From positions 1-14,291 of the forward strand of contig JAZGDL010000246.1 of assembly GCA_036477795.1 (NCBI GenBank): a stretch of DNA of 14,291 nt, in the 5' to 3' direction. This stretch comes from JAZGDL01 sp036477795. GTDB lineage: Bacteria > Planctomycetota > Phycisphaerae > UBA1845. Shown here piece by piece: positions 1-6,537 of the stretch (position 1 is its first letter; the number at the start of each line of letters is the position of its first letter). The position numbers were made by a program, and so were the translations under genes. The notes beneath the pieces were generated by a model. The model had not been told where the DNA came from and searched no databases. It worked only from the letters and a program-made list of their open reading frames with translations.

Positions 1-901
1 CCAGACAGTCAACGGTAAAGCTGATCGGGCATACCAGCACACGCTTTTCCCCCATTTCAGCGAGCTCCGCCAGGCGCTCCTTAGTATCGGGGCCCAGCCA
101 CCGCGTCGGACCAAGCCGGCTCTGAAAGGCCAGTGAGGTGCGGTCCATCGGCCAACCCAGAAGTTCGGTAACCAGCTTCACCGTCCGCTGCACGTGTCGC
201 AGATAGGGGTCCCCACGTTCAATGTACGACACCGGGAGCCCATGCGATGAAAACAGCAGGTAAGTGTCCTTCGATGTAAGACCGTTGGCTCTGACGTAGT
301 CCGCCAGCAAACGCACCTGGGCATTGATGTAGCCGGTGTCGTCGCTCCAGGCGGCGCGGGTGGCGACGTTAAGATGCTCACCCTTTTCCCGCAGGGCCCG
401 GTATGTTTCACGGATAACCGTGCCCGTGGTGGTCCGGCTGAACTGCGGGAACATGGGCACCACCACCAGCTCTTCGATGCCCAACTCCTGTATCTTCGCT
501 AAGGTCCGCGCAATGCCCGGCCGGCCGTAGCGCATGGCGACAAAAACCTTCCAGCCGTTCGGAAGAACGGTCTCCAGCGCCGAGGCAACGTCCCGCATAG
601 TGACTACCAGCGGCGATCCCTGGTCCGTCCAAATCTTGCGGTACAGTTCGGTGGAGTAGGACGCCCGCAATCGCGCGATCAGGCGCCCCAGCGTGTTCTG
701 CATCCAGCCCAGCCCACCGGGCAATTGGATTACCAGAGGATCGCTCAGGAATTGGGCCAGGAAGCGTCGCACCGACGGAACGTCAGCGTCATCCGGTGAG
801 CCGGTATTGACCAGCAGCACCGCCCGTTGACGCGTTGAAGCTGGTCGATGAACCTCCTCCAGGAATTCGTAGTTCATATGGGTCGAAACAAACAATGCCA
901 T
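1..901 (-). CDS. hemH: Ferrochelatase, 3' end cut by the window edge
   Basis: Inserts ferrous iron into a porphyrin, the last metal-insertion step of haem synthesis. Whether the substrate is protoporphyrin IX or coproporphyrin III cannot be told here. One uninterrupted frame of 300 codons reads from ATG at 901 to the window edge. The N-terminal strand AVLLVNTGSP (residues 27-36) is typical of the family. SSHGLP carries the conserved metal-binding His, here His220. FQSRLGPTRWLGPDT (about 259-273) is the substrate-cleft signature, and the last visible residues CPISFTVDC precede the segment where the conserved catalytic Glu is expected. The start is supported by GAGGTG at 911-916, 9 nt upstream. 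Met9 is a weaker alternative. The membrane-protein gene upstream is on the same strand with a gap of 186 bp, so the two may be co-transcribed. No repeat element interrupts the visible part. Confidence 0.93.
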   Translation of the reverse strand, partial: MALFVSTHMNYEFLEEVHRPASTRQRAVLLVNTGSPDDADVPSVRRFLAQFLSDPLVIQLPGGLGWMQNTLGRLIARLRASYSTELYRKIWTDQGSPLVVTMRDVASALETVLPNGWKVFVAMRYGRPGIARTLAKIQELGIEELVVVPMFPQFSRTTTGTVIRETYRALREKGEHLNVATRAAWSDDTGYINAQVRLLADYVRANGLTSKDTYLLFSSHGLPVSYIERGDPYLRHVQRTVKLVTELLGWPMDRTSLAFQSRLGPTRWLGPDTKERLAELAEMGEKRVLVCPISFTVDCL

Positions 902-1087
902 TGTATTTGTCACCTCTACGCTCGGCGATGCAACCCGCGCGGGAGCGAATGGTCTGACCAGGAGCATTCGCGCCGGCGAGCGCTTTCAATCAGCCGAACG
1001 ACTCGTATTGAGCTTTGAATCGAACTGAACGACCTATAAAACCGCCCACATCCACCGCTCGGCGATGGATGCCCGTGCAAGCGCAGG

Positions 1088-1621
1088 TCAGGCGGGAGGT
1101 CCGCGTGGAACACAAAGCTGCGAGGAAATGAGCCAATTACAAGGCGTGAACGCGCCGAAACGCGCAGATTCAACAAGTGACAACGGAGGCGCAACCGGCT
1201 TCGAGGATGCCCGGTCCCGCGAACAAACCGAACGGACCACCTCCTGGACGCGTGACATTCCCGCGGCCAGCAGCGTGCTCGCCGCAACGGGCAACTCCTT
1301 GGGTACCACGGCACCGGGCAGGTGTGCCCCGATGGCGTCGGCATGGATCAAGACCACCGCCACACCGATAGTGATCAGTGAACGGTAACCTGTTGCAAAT
1401 CGCAGGCATGGGACGCCCCAGAGCTTTAACAGGAAAAAGGCCGTCGCGGCACTCAGTCCCAGGCACCCGCCCAGCCGGCTGGGATCCAGCCCGTTTTGGA
1501 CGATCGCCCCCCACGCCGATATCAGCGCCGGAACATGCGCTGCCACCATCGCTGCCCACAGGCATCGCGCTAGAAGTGAAGGGGTTGAACGACAGGATTG
1601 TTTGCTACGCTGGCGCAACAT
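1088..1621 (-). CDS. Small membrane protein of unknown function
   Basis: A 177-residue protein that I do not recognise. Three hydrophobic stretches, at about residues 18-41, 50-67 and 81-98, suggest three membrane spans, followed by a less hydrophobic tail of about 80 residues. The short motif FFLLKLWGVP lies in the second span and HADAIG ends the third. I chose the ATG at 1621 because AAAGG precedes it by 5 nt. The same frame stays open to an ATG at 1669, but that extension would be read mostly through a palindromic repeat (1640-1661, giving NPRIRIRG), so it is probably not native. The gene points toward hemH with a 186-bp gap. A role in haem metabolism would be a guess. Hydrophobicity pattern, start signal and open frame support a real gene, though an antisense frame is also open over part of it. 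Confidence 0.6.
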   Translation of the reverse strand: MLRQRSKQSCRSTPSLLARCLWAAMVAAHVPALISAWGAIVQNGLDPSRLGGCLGLSAATAFFLLKLWGVPCLRFATGYRSLITIGVAVVLIHADAIGAHLPGAVVPKELPVAASTLLAAGMSRVQEVVRSVCSRDRASSKPVAPPLSLVESARFGAFTPCNWLISSQLCVPRGPPA

Positions 1622-1639
1622 AACGACCTTTCGCCGCAG

Positions 1640-1661
1640 CCCACGGATTCGAATCCGTGGG
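1640..1661. repeat. Family A/B palindrome, GGATTC-centred variant
   Basis: A perfect 22-bp palindrome with the half-site CCCACGGATTC. It lies 18 nt before the start codon of the 1621 gene. An identical core with matching flanks (AGC on the left, TTTCGC on the right) lies inside the alpha-2-macroglobulin gene at 9370-9391. The repeating unit is therefore nearer 30 bp than 22. Confidence 0.9.
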
Positions 1662-2296
1662 TTTCGCACCGCTTCCCGGTGGAGCCCACACGGGAGTTAC
1701 CTGCCCCGAACCGTAATCGGATGCTACCACAAATCCAGAGGCCGGTCTCCCTTCGGGACCTTTACCACCCCGGGGGGTCGCTCCCGGATGCGAGAAGCTC
1801 TGCGGGGCCGCAGCGGTCCGGATCGCTGCTCACGTCGTCCACCGGTGTTTTCGGCCGGACGCCGGTTAATCTCCAGCATACACCCGTTCTCGCTTCTGAG
1901 AAACCGGCGACCCCCAAGTCCGTGCCCGACTGCCCAATCCAGCCTATCGGGCCAACTTCCACCGCTGCACGGACCCTTCACCGCTGTGAGGGCTCTCCAC
2001 GGCTTCGGCAACTGGAGCCGCTTTACACCATGCAAATCGCGTGCCTGAGGATCCCTTCCAGCCGGTGTCTTGGGGCAACTATCAGCGAATGGCCAACAAT
2101 TCCCGGTTCCTGATCCTCCCTTGGGTCATAGCTCGGAATCTAGTGCTCTGTCACGCCTCAAATGATGAGTTACATCGCCCAGCGCGGCACGTTTAGCGGC
2201 GACCCGCAGGGGAGCGCTCCGTCCCTGCTACGATAGGGATCGATTCCACGGCCGGCAAACATGCACGACGCAGTAACGGTGGCGCGTTCAGCCAAT
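1662..2296. other. 635-bp gap without a recognised gene
   Basis: I see no convincing protein here. Several frames are open on both strands, but their translations are rich in Arg, Pro, Ser and Gly, as expected from GC-rich non-coding DNA. There are short GC-rich hairpins, for example GCAGCG pairing with CGCTGC at 1810-1829. A pair of GCCGG/CCGGC-rich segments lies near 1840-1866. I looked for the conserved cores of RNase P RNA, tmRNA, SRP RNA and the cobalamin riboswitch on both strands and found none. The region could be a structured leader for the minus-strand gene at 1621, an unrecognised ncRNA or decayed sequence. Confidence 0.4.
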
Positions 2297-2378
2297 TGCG
2301 CGAGGGGAGATTCGAACTCCCACGGGTTACCCCACAGGATCCTAAATCCTGCGCGTCTGCCAATTCCGCCACTCACGC
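2297..2378 (-). tRNA. tRNA-Leu, anticodon UAG
   Basis: On the minus strand the acceptor arm GCGTGAG (starting at 2378) pairs with CTCGCGC (2304-2298), with one G-U pair, followed by discriminator A at 2297. The anticodon stem CAGGA/TCCTG holds the loop TTTAGGA, giving anticodon UAG, which reads CUA and other CUN leucine codons. A long variable arm (TGTGGGGTAACCCGT region) is typical of class II leucine tRNAs. The T arm is GGGAG-TTCGAAT-CTCCC. CCA is not encoded. Confidence 0.95.
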
Positions 2379-2414
2379 CGGGGCCACTGATGATACCGCG
2401 TCGCCGGCCCGCAA

Positions 2415-2783
2415 CTACCAGAACTTCGCCGCCCAACTGAGAAAAACGACCAACCCGAAGCCACCGAGCACACATCCGCCCGCGCCTAAGATCTGCGAGA
2501 ACTCCTCCTTGTTGAGACCGATAAACCCGGCCCAGGCTACCAGCGCCGCGGGGAGCACCACGCCCACCGCGATACCGACCAGACCGCCGATTCGCTTGTC
2601 GACACCGAGATAGAGATGTTTTGAGCCCCGGCCGGCCACAAGCCGGACGGGATTGGGCACCCGTGCAATACGATGCACATTCCTGTCGGGCATCTTCGTG
2701 GACCAATCACATATCACCAGATGAAGGCCCATGGCGGGCACTAGCAGGAACCACGCGAGATGTTTCCGCTTCCTCTCGGTCAT
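2415..2783 (-). CDS. Small membrane protein of unknown function
   Basis: A 122-residue protein that I do not recognise. It starts with a basic segment (MTERKRKH), followed by hydrophobic stretches at about residues 9-25, 65-90 and 97-119, so two or three membrane spans are likely. The loop between the first and second spans (about 26-64) is polar and Arg-rich. The start at 2783 has only a weak purine-rich stretch (GGGAT) about 8-10 nt upstream. The gene sits 36 bp upstream of the tRNA-Leu on the same strand and is divergent from alaS. Composition and hydrophobic pattern support a real gene, but there is no family assignment, and the antisense frame (2296-2613) is also open over part of it. 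Confidence 0.55.
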   Translation of the reverse strand: MTERKRKHLAWFLLVPAMGLHLVICDWSTKMPDRNVHRIARVPNPVRLVAGRGSKHLYLGVDKRIGGLVGIAVGVVLPAALVAWAGFIGLNKEEFSQILGAGGCVLGGFGLVVFLSWAAKFW

Positions 2784-2873
2784 CTATGCCAATCCCATAC
2801 CCGACGTGCCGGCAACTTCAACCCCGTATAGATGCTAACCGTGGCAACCATGCGGTGTCAAACCGGGAACGCT

Positions 2874-2897
2874 GGACCGAGAATCCTTTCTCGGTCC
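2874..2897. repeat. Family C palindrome
   Basis: A 24-bp hairpin with arms GGACCGAGAA and TTCTCGGTCC around TCCT. It keeps the inner GAGAA-TCCT-TTCTC core of the other family C copies but has a different, still fully paired, outer stem. Confidence 0.9.
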
Positions 2898-2910
2898 CCC
2901 CTCGTGGGAG

Positions 2911-2935
2911 TGTGGGACCGGCTCTCCAGCCGGTC
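2911..2935. repeat. Family I palindrome (TGTGGGAC type)
   Basis: A TGTGG prefix is followed by arms GACCGGCT and AGCCGGTC around CTCC. The copy at 14115-14139 has the same prefix with arms GACAGGCT and AGCCTGTC. Confidence 0.85.
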
Positions 2936-2940
2936 AAATG

Positions 2941-2973
2941 ATCCGCCCTGGGGCGGAGACAGCCTGTCCCACA
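2941..2973. repeat. Inverted partial family I copy
   Basis: It ends with GACAGCCTGTCCCACA, the complement of the family I prefix. The copy at 2911 is thus mirrored here, with an inner palindrome TCCGCCC/GGGCGGA at 2942-2957. The pair faces head to head, as in BIME-like arrangements. Confidence 0.7.
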
Positions 2974-2978
2974 TATGG

Positions 2979-3000
2979 GTGCGAGAAAGGATTCTCGCAC
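2979..3000. repeat. Family C palindrome, inverted
   Basis: Arms GTGCGAGAA and TTCTCGCAC around AGGA, the reverse orientation of the copy at 2874-2897. It lies 106 bp before the chosen alaS start. A spurious extended alaS frame reads it as ARKDSRT. Confidence 0.9.
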
Positions 3001-3106
3001 CAGCACTTGTCGGCGAGTTTGCGCGGTAGTGCTAGATGCTGCCTGTGGCAACCATGCTGTGTCAAACCGGGACGAAATGTGGACAACCTACGGTCCAAGG
3101 GCAATG

Positions 3107-6100
3107 ATGTGGGCTATGACGTCGAATGAAATCCGACAGCAATTCCTGGACTTCTTCCGTGCCAAGGGCCATGAGATCGTCCCGTCGTCGCCCGTCGTGC
3201 CCCTCGATGATCCCACGCTAATGTTCACCAACGCGGGGATGAACCAGTTCAAGGACGTGTTCCTGGGGACCGGCTCGCGCAGCTACGCCCGGGCCGCCGA
3301 CACGCAAAAATGCATCCGCGCCGGCGGCAAGCATAACGACCTCGACGACGTCGGCCAGGACACCTATCACCATACTTTCTTCGAAATGCTGGGCAACTGG
3401 TCATTCGGCGATTACTTCAAGACCGAAGCCATAGGGTGGGCCTGGGAACTGCTCACCGAAGTCTGGGGCATCGAGAAGGACCGCCTGCACGCCACCTACT
3501 TCCAAGGCGATGAGCGCCAAGGCCTGGAACCCGACAACGAAGCCGCCCAACTCTGGCGCAGCGTAACCGACATCAACCCCGACAACATCCACCCCGGCGA
3601 TAAGAAGGACAACTTCTGGGAGATGGGCGATACCGGTCCCTGCGGCCCGTGCAGCGAAATCCACATCGACCTGACACCGGACAAGAGCGGACGAGCGCTG
3701 GTCAACGCCGGCGACGCCAACGTCATCGAGCTATGGAACCTGGTCTTCATCCAGTTCAACCGCAGCCCCGACGGCAAGCTCACTCCCCTGCCAGCCAAGC
3801 ACGTCGACACCGGCCTGGGCTTTGAGCGTCTATGCGCCGTCTTGAACGGCAAGAAGAGCAACTACGACACCGACGTTTTCGCTCCCATCTTCCAGGCCAT
3901 CCAGCGCCGCACCAACGCCCCCGACTACCAAGGCACCATCCCTGGTGATGGAAGGGACGAAGGGACGGAAGGAAGAAGGCACGAAGGCACGGAGGCACGA
4001 AGGCACGAAGGAGAAGACGTAGTGCGGACCAAACCCGCCCCCGACAATCCCGCCGTCCCTCAAACAATGATCGACGTCACCTACCGCGTCATCGCCGACC
4101 ACCTGCGTTGCCTGACCTTCGCCATCACCGACGGGGCCATCCCCTCCAACGAAGGCCGAGGCTACGTCCTGCGCCGCATCCTACGCCGCGCCGTCCGCTA
4201 CGGCCGACAGTACTTCGGCATGGAGGAACCTTTCCTCTGCGACTTGGTCCAACCCCTAATAGACCAGATGGCCGACGTCTTTCCCGAACTCCGCACCGCC
4301 CACGCCGGAACGAACATCGAACACGTCACCGAAATCCTCCGCGACGAAGAGCGGGCGGCACTTGACGCGATCATACGAGGCGAACCCTTGTGGTGGCAGG
4401 CGGCGGTTGCTGCGGTCTCTCGTTCCGCCGCAGAAGATGGAGTCAAGTTCAATGGGCCGCTACCCAGGAGTAGCGTCGGAACGCGGGGTCCGGTCAAGGC
4501 GAGTGACGCCTATTCCTGCAACCTGACTGACGAATTCGATCTGAACGGGTCTCTATTATCGTTTGAGAACTTCTCCAGCGACATAATCTTACGACATCTG
4601 AGTACGACACCTGTGATCTCCGGTGACGACGCGTTCAAGCTTCATGATACGCACGGCTTCCTCATTGATCTTACGAGCCAAATGGCGCATGAGCGAGGCC
4701 TCAAGATTGACCTCGGCGAATATGAACGACTCATGGAAGAAGCCCGCAAGCGTGCAAAACGCTCACTGAAACGCGCCGAAGCAGGTGCAGTCTCCTACTC
4801 AGAGGGGCTTTCAACCGATGATTCCTTCAAGTATCACACCCTCGAACTCGAAGCTGAAGTCACCATTGTTGGTGCTGCTACGTCGCAAGGGAACCAGTGG
4901 AGCATTGATCTCACTCCCGGCGACACAGCGGAGATTCATCTCAATCGAACGCCTTTCTACGCTGAACAAGGCGGGCAGGTAGGGGACGCCGGTTCGGTCG
5001 AGGGTCCGGACTGGCTTTTCCGTGTAACCGACACTGTTCGAGGTGGTAAGACCATTGCCCACGTGGGATTCCTTGAATCTGGACACTTGCGCGTCAATCT
5101 AACTGAACGAAACAGAATACGGGTCGTTGCGAAGGTCGATCCGTCGTCCCGCAGCCCGACCATGAAGAACCACACCTCGACCCACCTGCTCAACTGGGCG
5201 TTGCGCGAGGTGTTGGGCGACCGCGTGCAACAGAAGGGGTCGCTGGTCGATCCAGAGAAGACACGGTTCGACTTCTCACACAACAAGCCGGCGACCGAGG
5301 AGGAACTTGTGCGGGTCGAAGGACTCGTCAACGAGAGAATCGCACAGTCACTTGCGGTCAGTGCAGAGGAGCTACCGCTAGACGTTGCTCAACGGATCAA
5401 CGGAGTCCGTGCCGTTTTCGGGGAGAAGTACCCGAATCCGGTTCGGGTGGTCTGCATCGGAAAATCGCTCGAATTGTTGAAGGGCAAAGAGCTCGGGGAA
5501 GTTCGATCCGTCCTCGAAGACGCAGAGTGGCGACGATTCTCCGTCGAGTTCTGCGGCGGGACGCATCTCAAGAACACCGCCGAGGCGGAACGCTTTGTGC
5601 TGACCACGGAGGAGGCAGTGGCTAAGGGCATCCGTCGGGTCGTTGGTATCAGCGGTCAGGCGGCCCGTGACGCCGAAGCCGCCGGCAAGCAACTCCTGCT
5701 CCGCACCGACGCTCTGCTTGCGCATTCCAAAGAGCCGCGGGCTGCAGCCCGCGCGGCCGTCGAACTAAACAAGGAACTCCCCGACCTGCAAAACGCCCTC
5801 AACGAAACCACCATCCCGGTCCGCGTCGCCTTCGAGCTGCGCGAGAGAATCGCCGAGCTGCAAAGAATCGCCAAGAAACAGAGCAAAGCCCAAGCCAGCG
5901 CCGCGGCCGGCGACGTGATGGCCAAAGCCAGGACGCTGTTGGAGGAAGCTCAAACCATCGGCGACACCAGGATCATTGTCGGCGAGGTGCCGGCGGCTGC
6001 ACCGGACGCCCTGCGCAGCGCCATCGACTGGTTCCGCCAAAAGACCGAATCGTCGGCTGTGCTGCTCATCTGCCGGGATGACAACAAGGTGACACTGCTA

Positions 6101-6289
6101 GCCGGCATGTCTCGTGACGTGGTTAAGAGGGGCGTCAAAGCAGGTGATCTGATAAAAGAGATCGCCCCGCTAGTTGGAGGCAAAGGAGGCGGTAGACCCG
6201 ACATGGCCCAAGGCGGTGGTGGAAACCCAGGTGCCATCCCTGCGGCGCTCGACCAAGCCCGCTCATGGTTGACTCAAAGCCTGAGCTAG
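3107..6289 (+). CDS. alaS: Alanine-tRNA ligase, enlarged
   Basis: Charges tRNA-Ala with alanine and hydrolyses mischarged Ser/Gly-tRNA-Ala in the cytoplasm. From the chosen start it has about 1060 residues, against about 875 in E. coli. Domains in order: class II catalytic core with DPTLMFTNAGMNQF (from 35), RAGGKHNDLDDVG and VDTGLGFERL (233-242); tRNA-binding region with VIADHLR (about 328); beta-barrel; editing domain with HTSTH (His689, His693) and FCGGTH (Cys816, His820); C-Ala domain with GGKGGGRPDMAQGGG (about 1024). The ATG at 3107 has AAGGG 5 nt upstream. 3116 is an alternative that matches family N-termini. The frame stays open back to 2975 only through repeat DNA. Extra length comes from a 40-residue loop holding an octanucleotide repeat (about 282-304), about 55 extra residues near 417-505, and a palindrome-encoded PRAAARA (about 876-884). 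Codon use from about 4375 to 5645 looks less C/G-ending than the flanks. Confidence 0.98.
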   Translation: MWAMTSNEIRQQFLDFFRAKGHEIVPSSPVVPLDDPTLMFTNAGMNQFKDVFLGTGSRSYARAADTQKCIRAGGKHNDLDDVGQDTYHHTFFEMLGNWSFGDYFKTEAIGWAWELLTEVWGIEKDRLHATYFQGDERQGLEPDNEAAQLWRSVTDINPDNIHPGDKKDNFWEMGDTGPCGPCSEIHIDLTPDKSGRALVNAGDANVIELWNLVFIQFNRSPDGKLTPLPAKHVDTGLGFERLCAVLNGKKSNYDTDVFAPIFQAIQRRTNAPDYQGTIPGDGRDEGTEGRRHEGTEARRHEGEDVVRTKPAPDNPAVPQTMIDVTYRVIADHLRCLTFAITDGAIPSNEGRGYVLRRILRRAVRYGRQYFGMEEPFLCDLVQPLIDQMADVFPELRTAHAGTNIEHVTEILRDEERAALDAIIRGEPLWWQAAVAAVSRSAAEDGVKFNGPLPRSSVGTRGPVKASDAYSCNLTDEFDLNGSLLSFENFSSDIILRHLSTTPVISGDDAFKLHDTHGFLIDLTSQMAHERGLKIDLGEYERLMEEARKRAKRSLKRAEAGAVSYSEGLSTDDSFKYHTLELEAEVTIVGAATSQGNQWSIDLTPGDTAEIHLNRTPFYAEQGGQVGDAGSVEGPDWLFRVTDTVRGGKTIAHVGFLESGHLRVNLTERNRIRVVAKVDPSSRSPTMKNHTSTHLLNWALREVLGDRVQQKGSLVDPEKTRFDFSHNKPATEEELVRVEGLVNERIAQSLAVSAEELPLDVAQRINGVRAVFGEKYPNPVRVVCIGKSLELLKGKELGEVRSVLEDAEWRRFSVEFCGGTHLKNTAEAERFVLTTEEAVAKGIRRVVGISGQAARDAEAAGKQLLLRTDALLAHSKEPRAAARAAVELNKELPDLQNALNETTIPVRVAFELRERIAELQRIAKKQSKAQASAAAGDVMAKARTLLEEAQTIGDTRIIVGEVPAAAPDALRSAIDWFRQKTESSAVLLICRDDNKVTLLAGMSRDVVKRGVKAGDLIKEIAPLVGGKGGGRPDMAQGGGGNPGAIPAALDQARSWLTQSLS
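3951..4013 (+). repeat. Family E: GGCACGAA octanucleotide tandem repeat inside alaS
   Basis: Four adjacent 8-bp units (3978-4009) follow a degenerate GGGACGAA/GGGACGGAA run. An 8-bp unit read in triplets gives an eight-residue peptide cycle, here EGTEARRH. It lies in a loop between motif 3 and the tRNA-binding helices. The other copy is in the alpha-2-macroglobulin gene at 10874-10934. Confidence 0.9.
5734..5757 (+). repeat. Family G palindrome inside alaS
   Basis: GCCGCGGG, then CTGCAG, then CCCGCGCGGC: a GC-rich hairpin with a two-base bulge. It is read in frame as PRAAARA in the linker before the C-Ala domain. The copy at 13999-14022 has identical arms, including the bulge, but ATTCAT in the centre. 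Confidence 0.8.
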
Positions 6290-6318
6290 CCCGAATAATT
6301 CACCGCGGAGCACGGCAG

Positions 6319-6360
6319 AGTAGAGGACTGAGCGGAACAAATACCGCTCAGTCCTCTACT
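6319..6360. terminator. 17-bp-stem hairpin, probable bidirectional terminator
   Basis: Arms 6319-6335 and 6344-6360 are perfectly complementary over 17 bp (AGTAGAGGACTGAGCGG on the left) with the 8-nt loop AACAAATA. It lies 29 bp after the alaS stop, between two convergent genes. There is no clear T-run on either side, so it may stop RNA polymerase weakly or protect 3' ends. Confidence 0.65.
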
Positions 6361-6416
6361 ATACCGGTATGAATAACCCGGCGTAGCACCGGTCCCGGAT
6401 CGGTAAAGAGCGAAAC

Positions 6417-6445
6417 GGCGGCACGGGGAGCGAATCCGTGCCGCC
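6417..6445 (-). terminator. Hairpin, possible terminator for the minus-strand unit
   Basis: GGCGGCACGG and CCGTGCCGCC form a 10-bp stem around a 9-nt loop. The stem can be lengthened by AGAGC/GCTCT across a bulge. On the minus strand it is followed by GCTCTTTA. It lies 93 bp past the stop codon of the PEP-CTERM gene. Confidence 0.5.
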
Positions 6446-6456
6446 GCTCTTGCGTG

Positions 6457-6483
6457 AAGGTGGTCCGCACGGCGGACCCTACA
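6457..6483. repeat. Family D palindrome, copy 1
   Basis: AAGGT, then GGTCCGC-ACG-GCGGACC, then CTACA. It is identical over 27 bp to the copy at 6511-6537 and matches 9925-9949 inside the alpha-2-macroglobulin gene. Confidence 0.92.
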
Positions 6484-6510
6484 AGGTTTATGGAGCGTTG
6501 TTGATATTGG

Positions 6511-6537
6511 AAGGTGGTCCGCACGGCGGACCCTACA
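6511..6537. repeat. Family D palindrome, copy 2
   Basis: Same 27-bp unit in the same orientation, starting 54 bp from copy 1. Its right end abuts the stop codon (6538-6540) of the minus-strand PEP-CTERM gene with no spacer. Confidence 0.92.

Larger units (their letters stand above)
2829..3072. repeat. Composite repeat cassette bounded by a 40-bp direct repeat
   Basis: Positions 2829-2868 and 3033-3072 match at 36 of 40 bases by my count (both contain TAGATGCT, GTGGCAACCATGC and GTGTCAAACCGGGA). Between them lie, in order, family C (2874-2897), family I (2911-2935), an inverted family I-like half (2951-2973) and an inverted family C (2979-3000). The layout is therefore C, I, I-inverted, C-inverted, symmetrical about 2943. 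The right-hand direct repeat ends 34 bp before the alaS start codon. Confidence 0.85.

Noticed and set aside
1..989. Apparent fragmentation of hemH into several short frames
   Set aside because: Reading the minus strand directly gives one continuous frame from 901 to the edge. It only looks broken because the stop codon is outside the window.
1662..2296. RNase P RNA, tmRNA, SRP RNA or cobalamin riboswitch
   Set aside because: The conserved core sequences of these RNAs were not found on either strand. Hairpins alone are not enough.
2975..3106. Extended alaS start at 2975, 44 codons earlier
   Set aside because: The extension is read through a family C palindrome and the 40-bp direct repeat, and no AlaRS family sequence begins this way. 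The first family residues are TSNEIRQQF, just after the ATGs at 3107 and 3116.
3001..3106. T-box or other amino-acid-responsive leader before alaS
   Set aside because: No T-box sequence or specifier hairpin is visible, and the space is taken up by repeat DNA.
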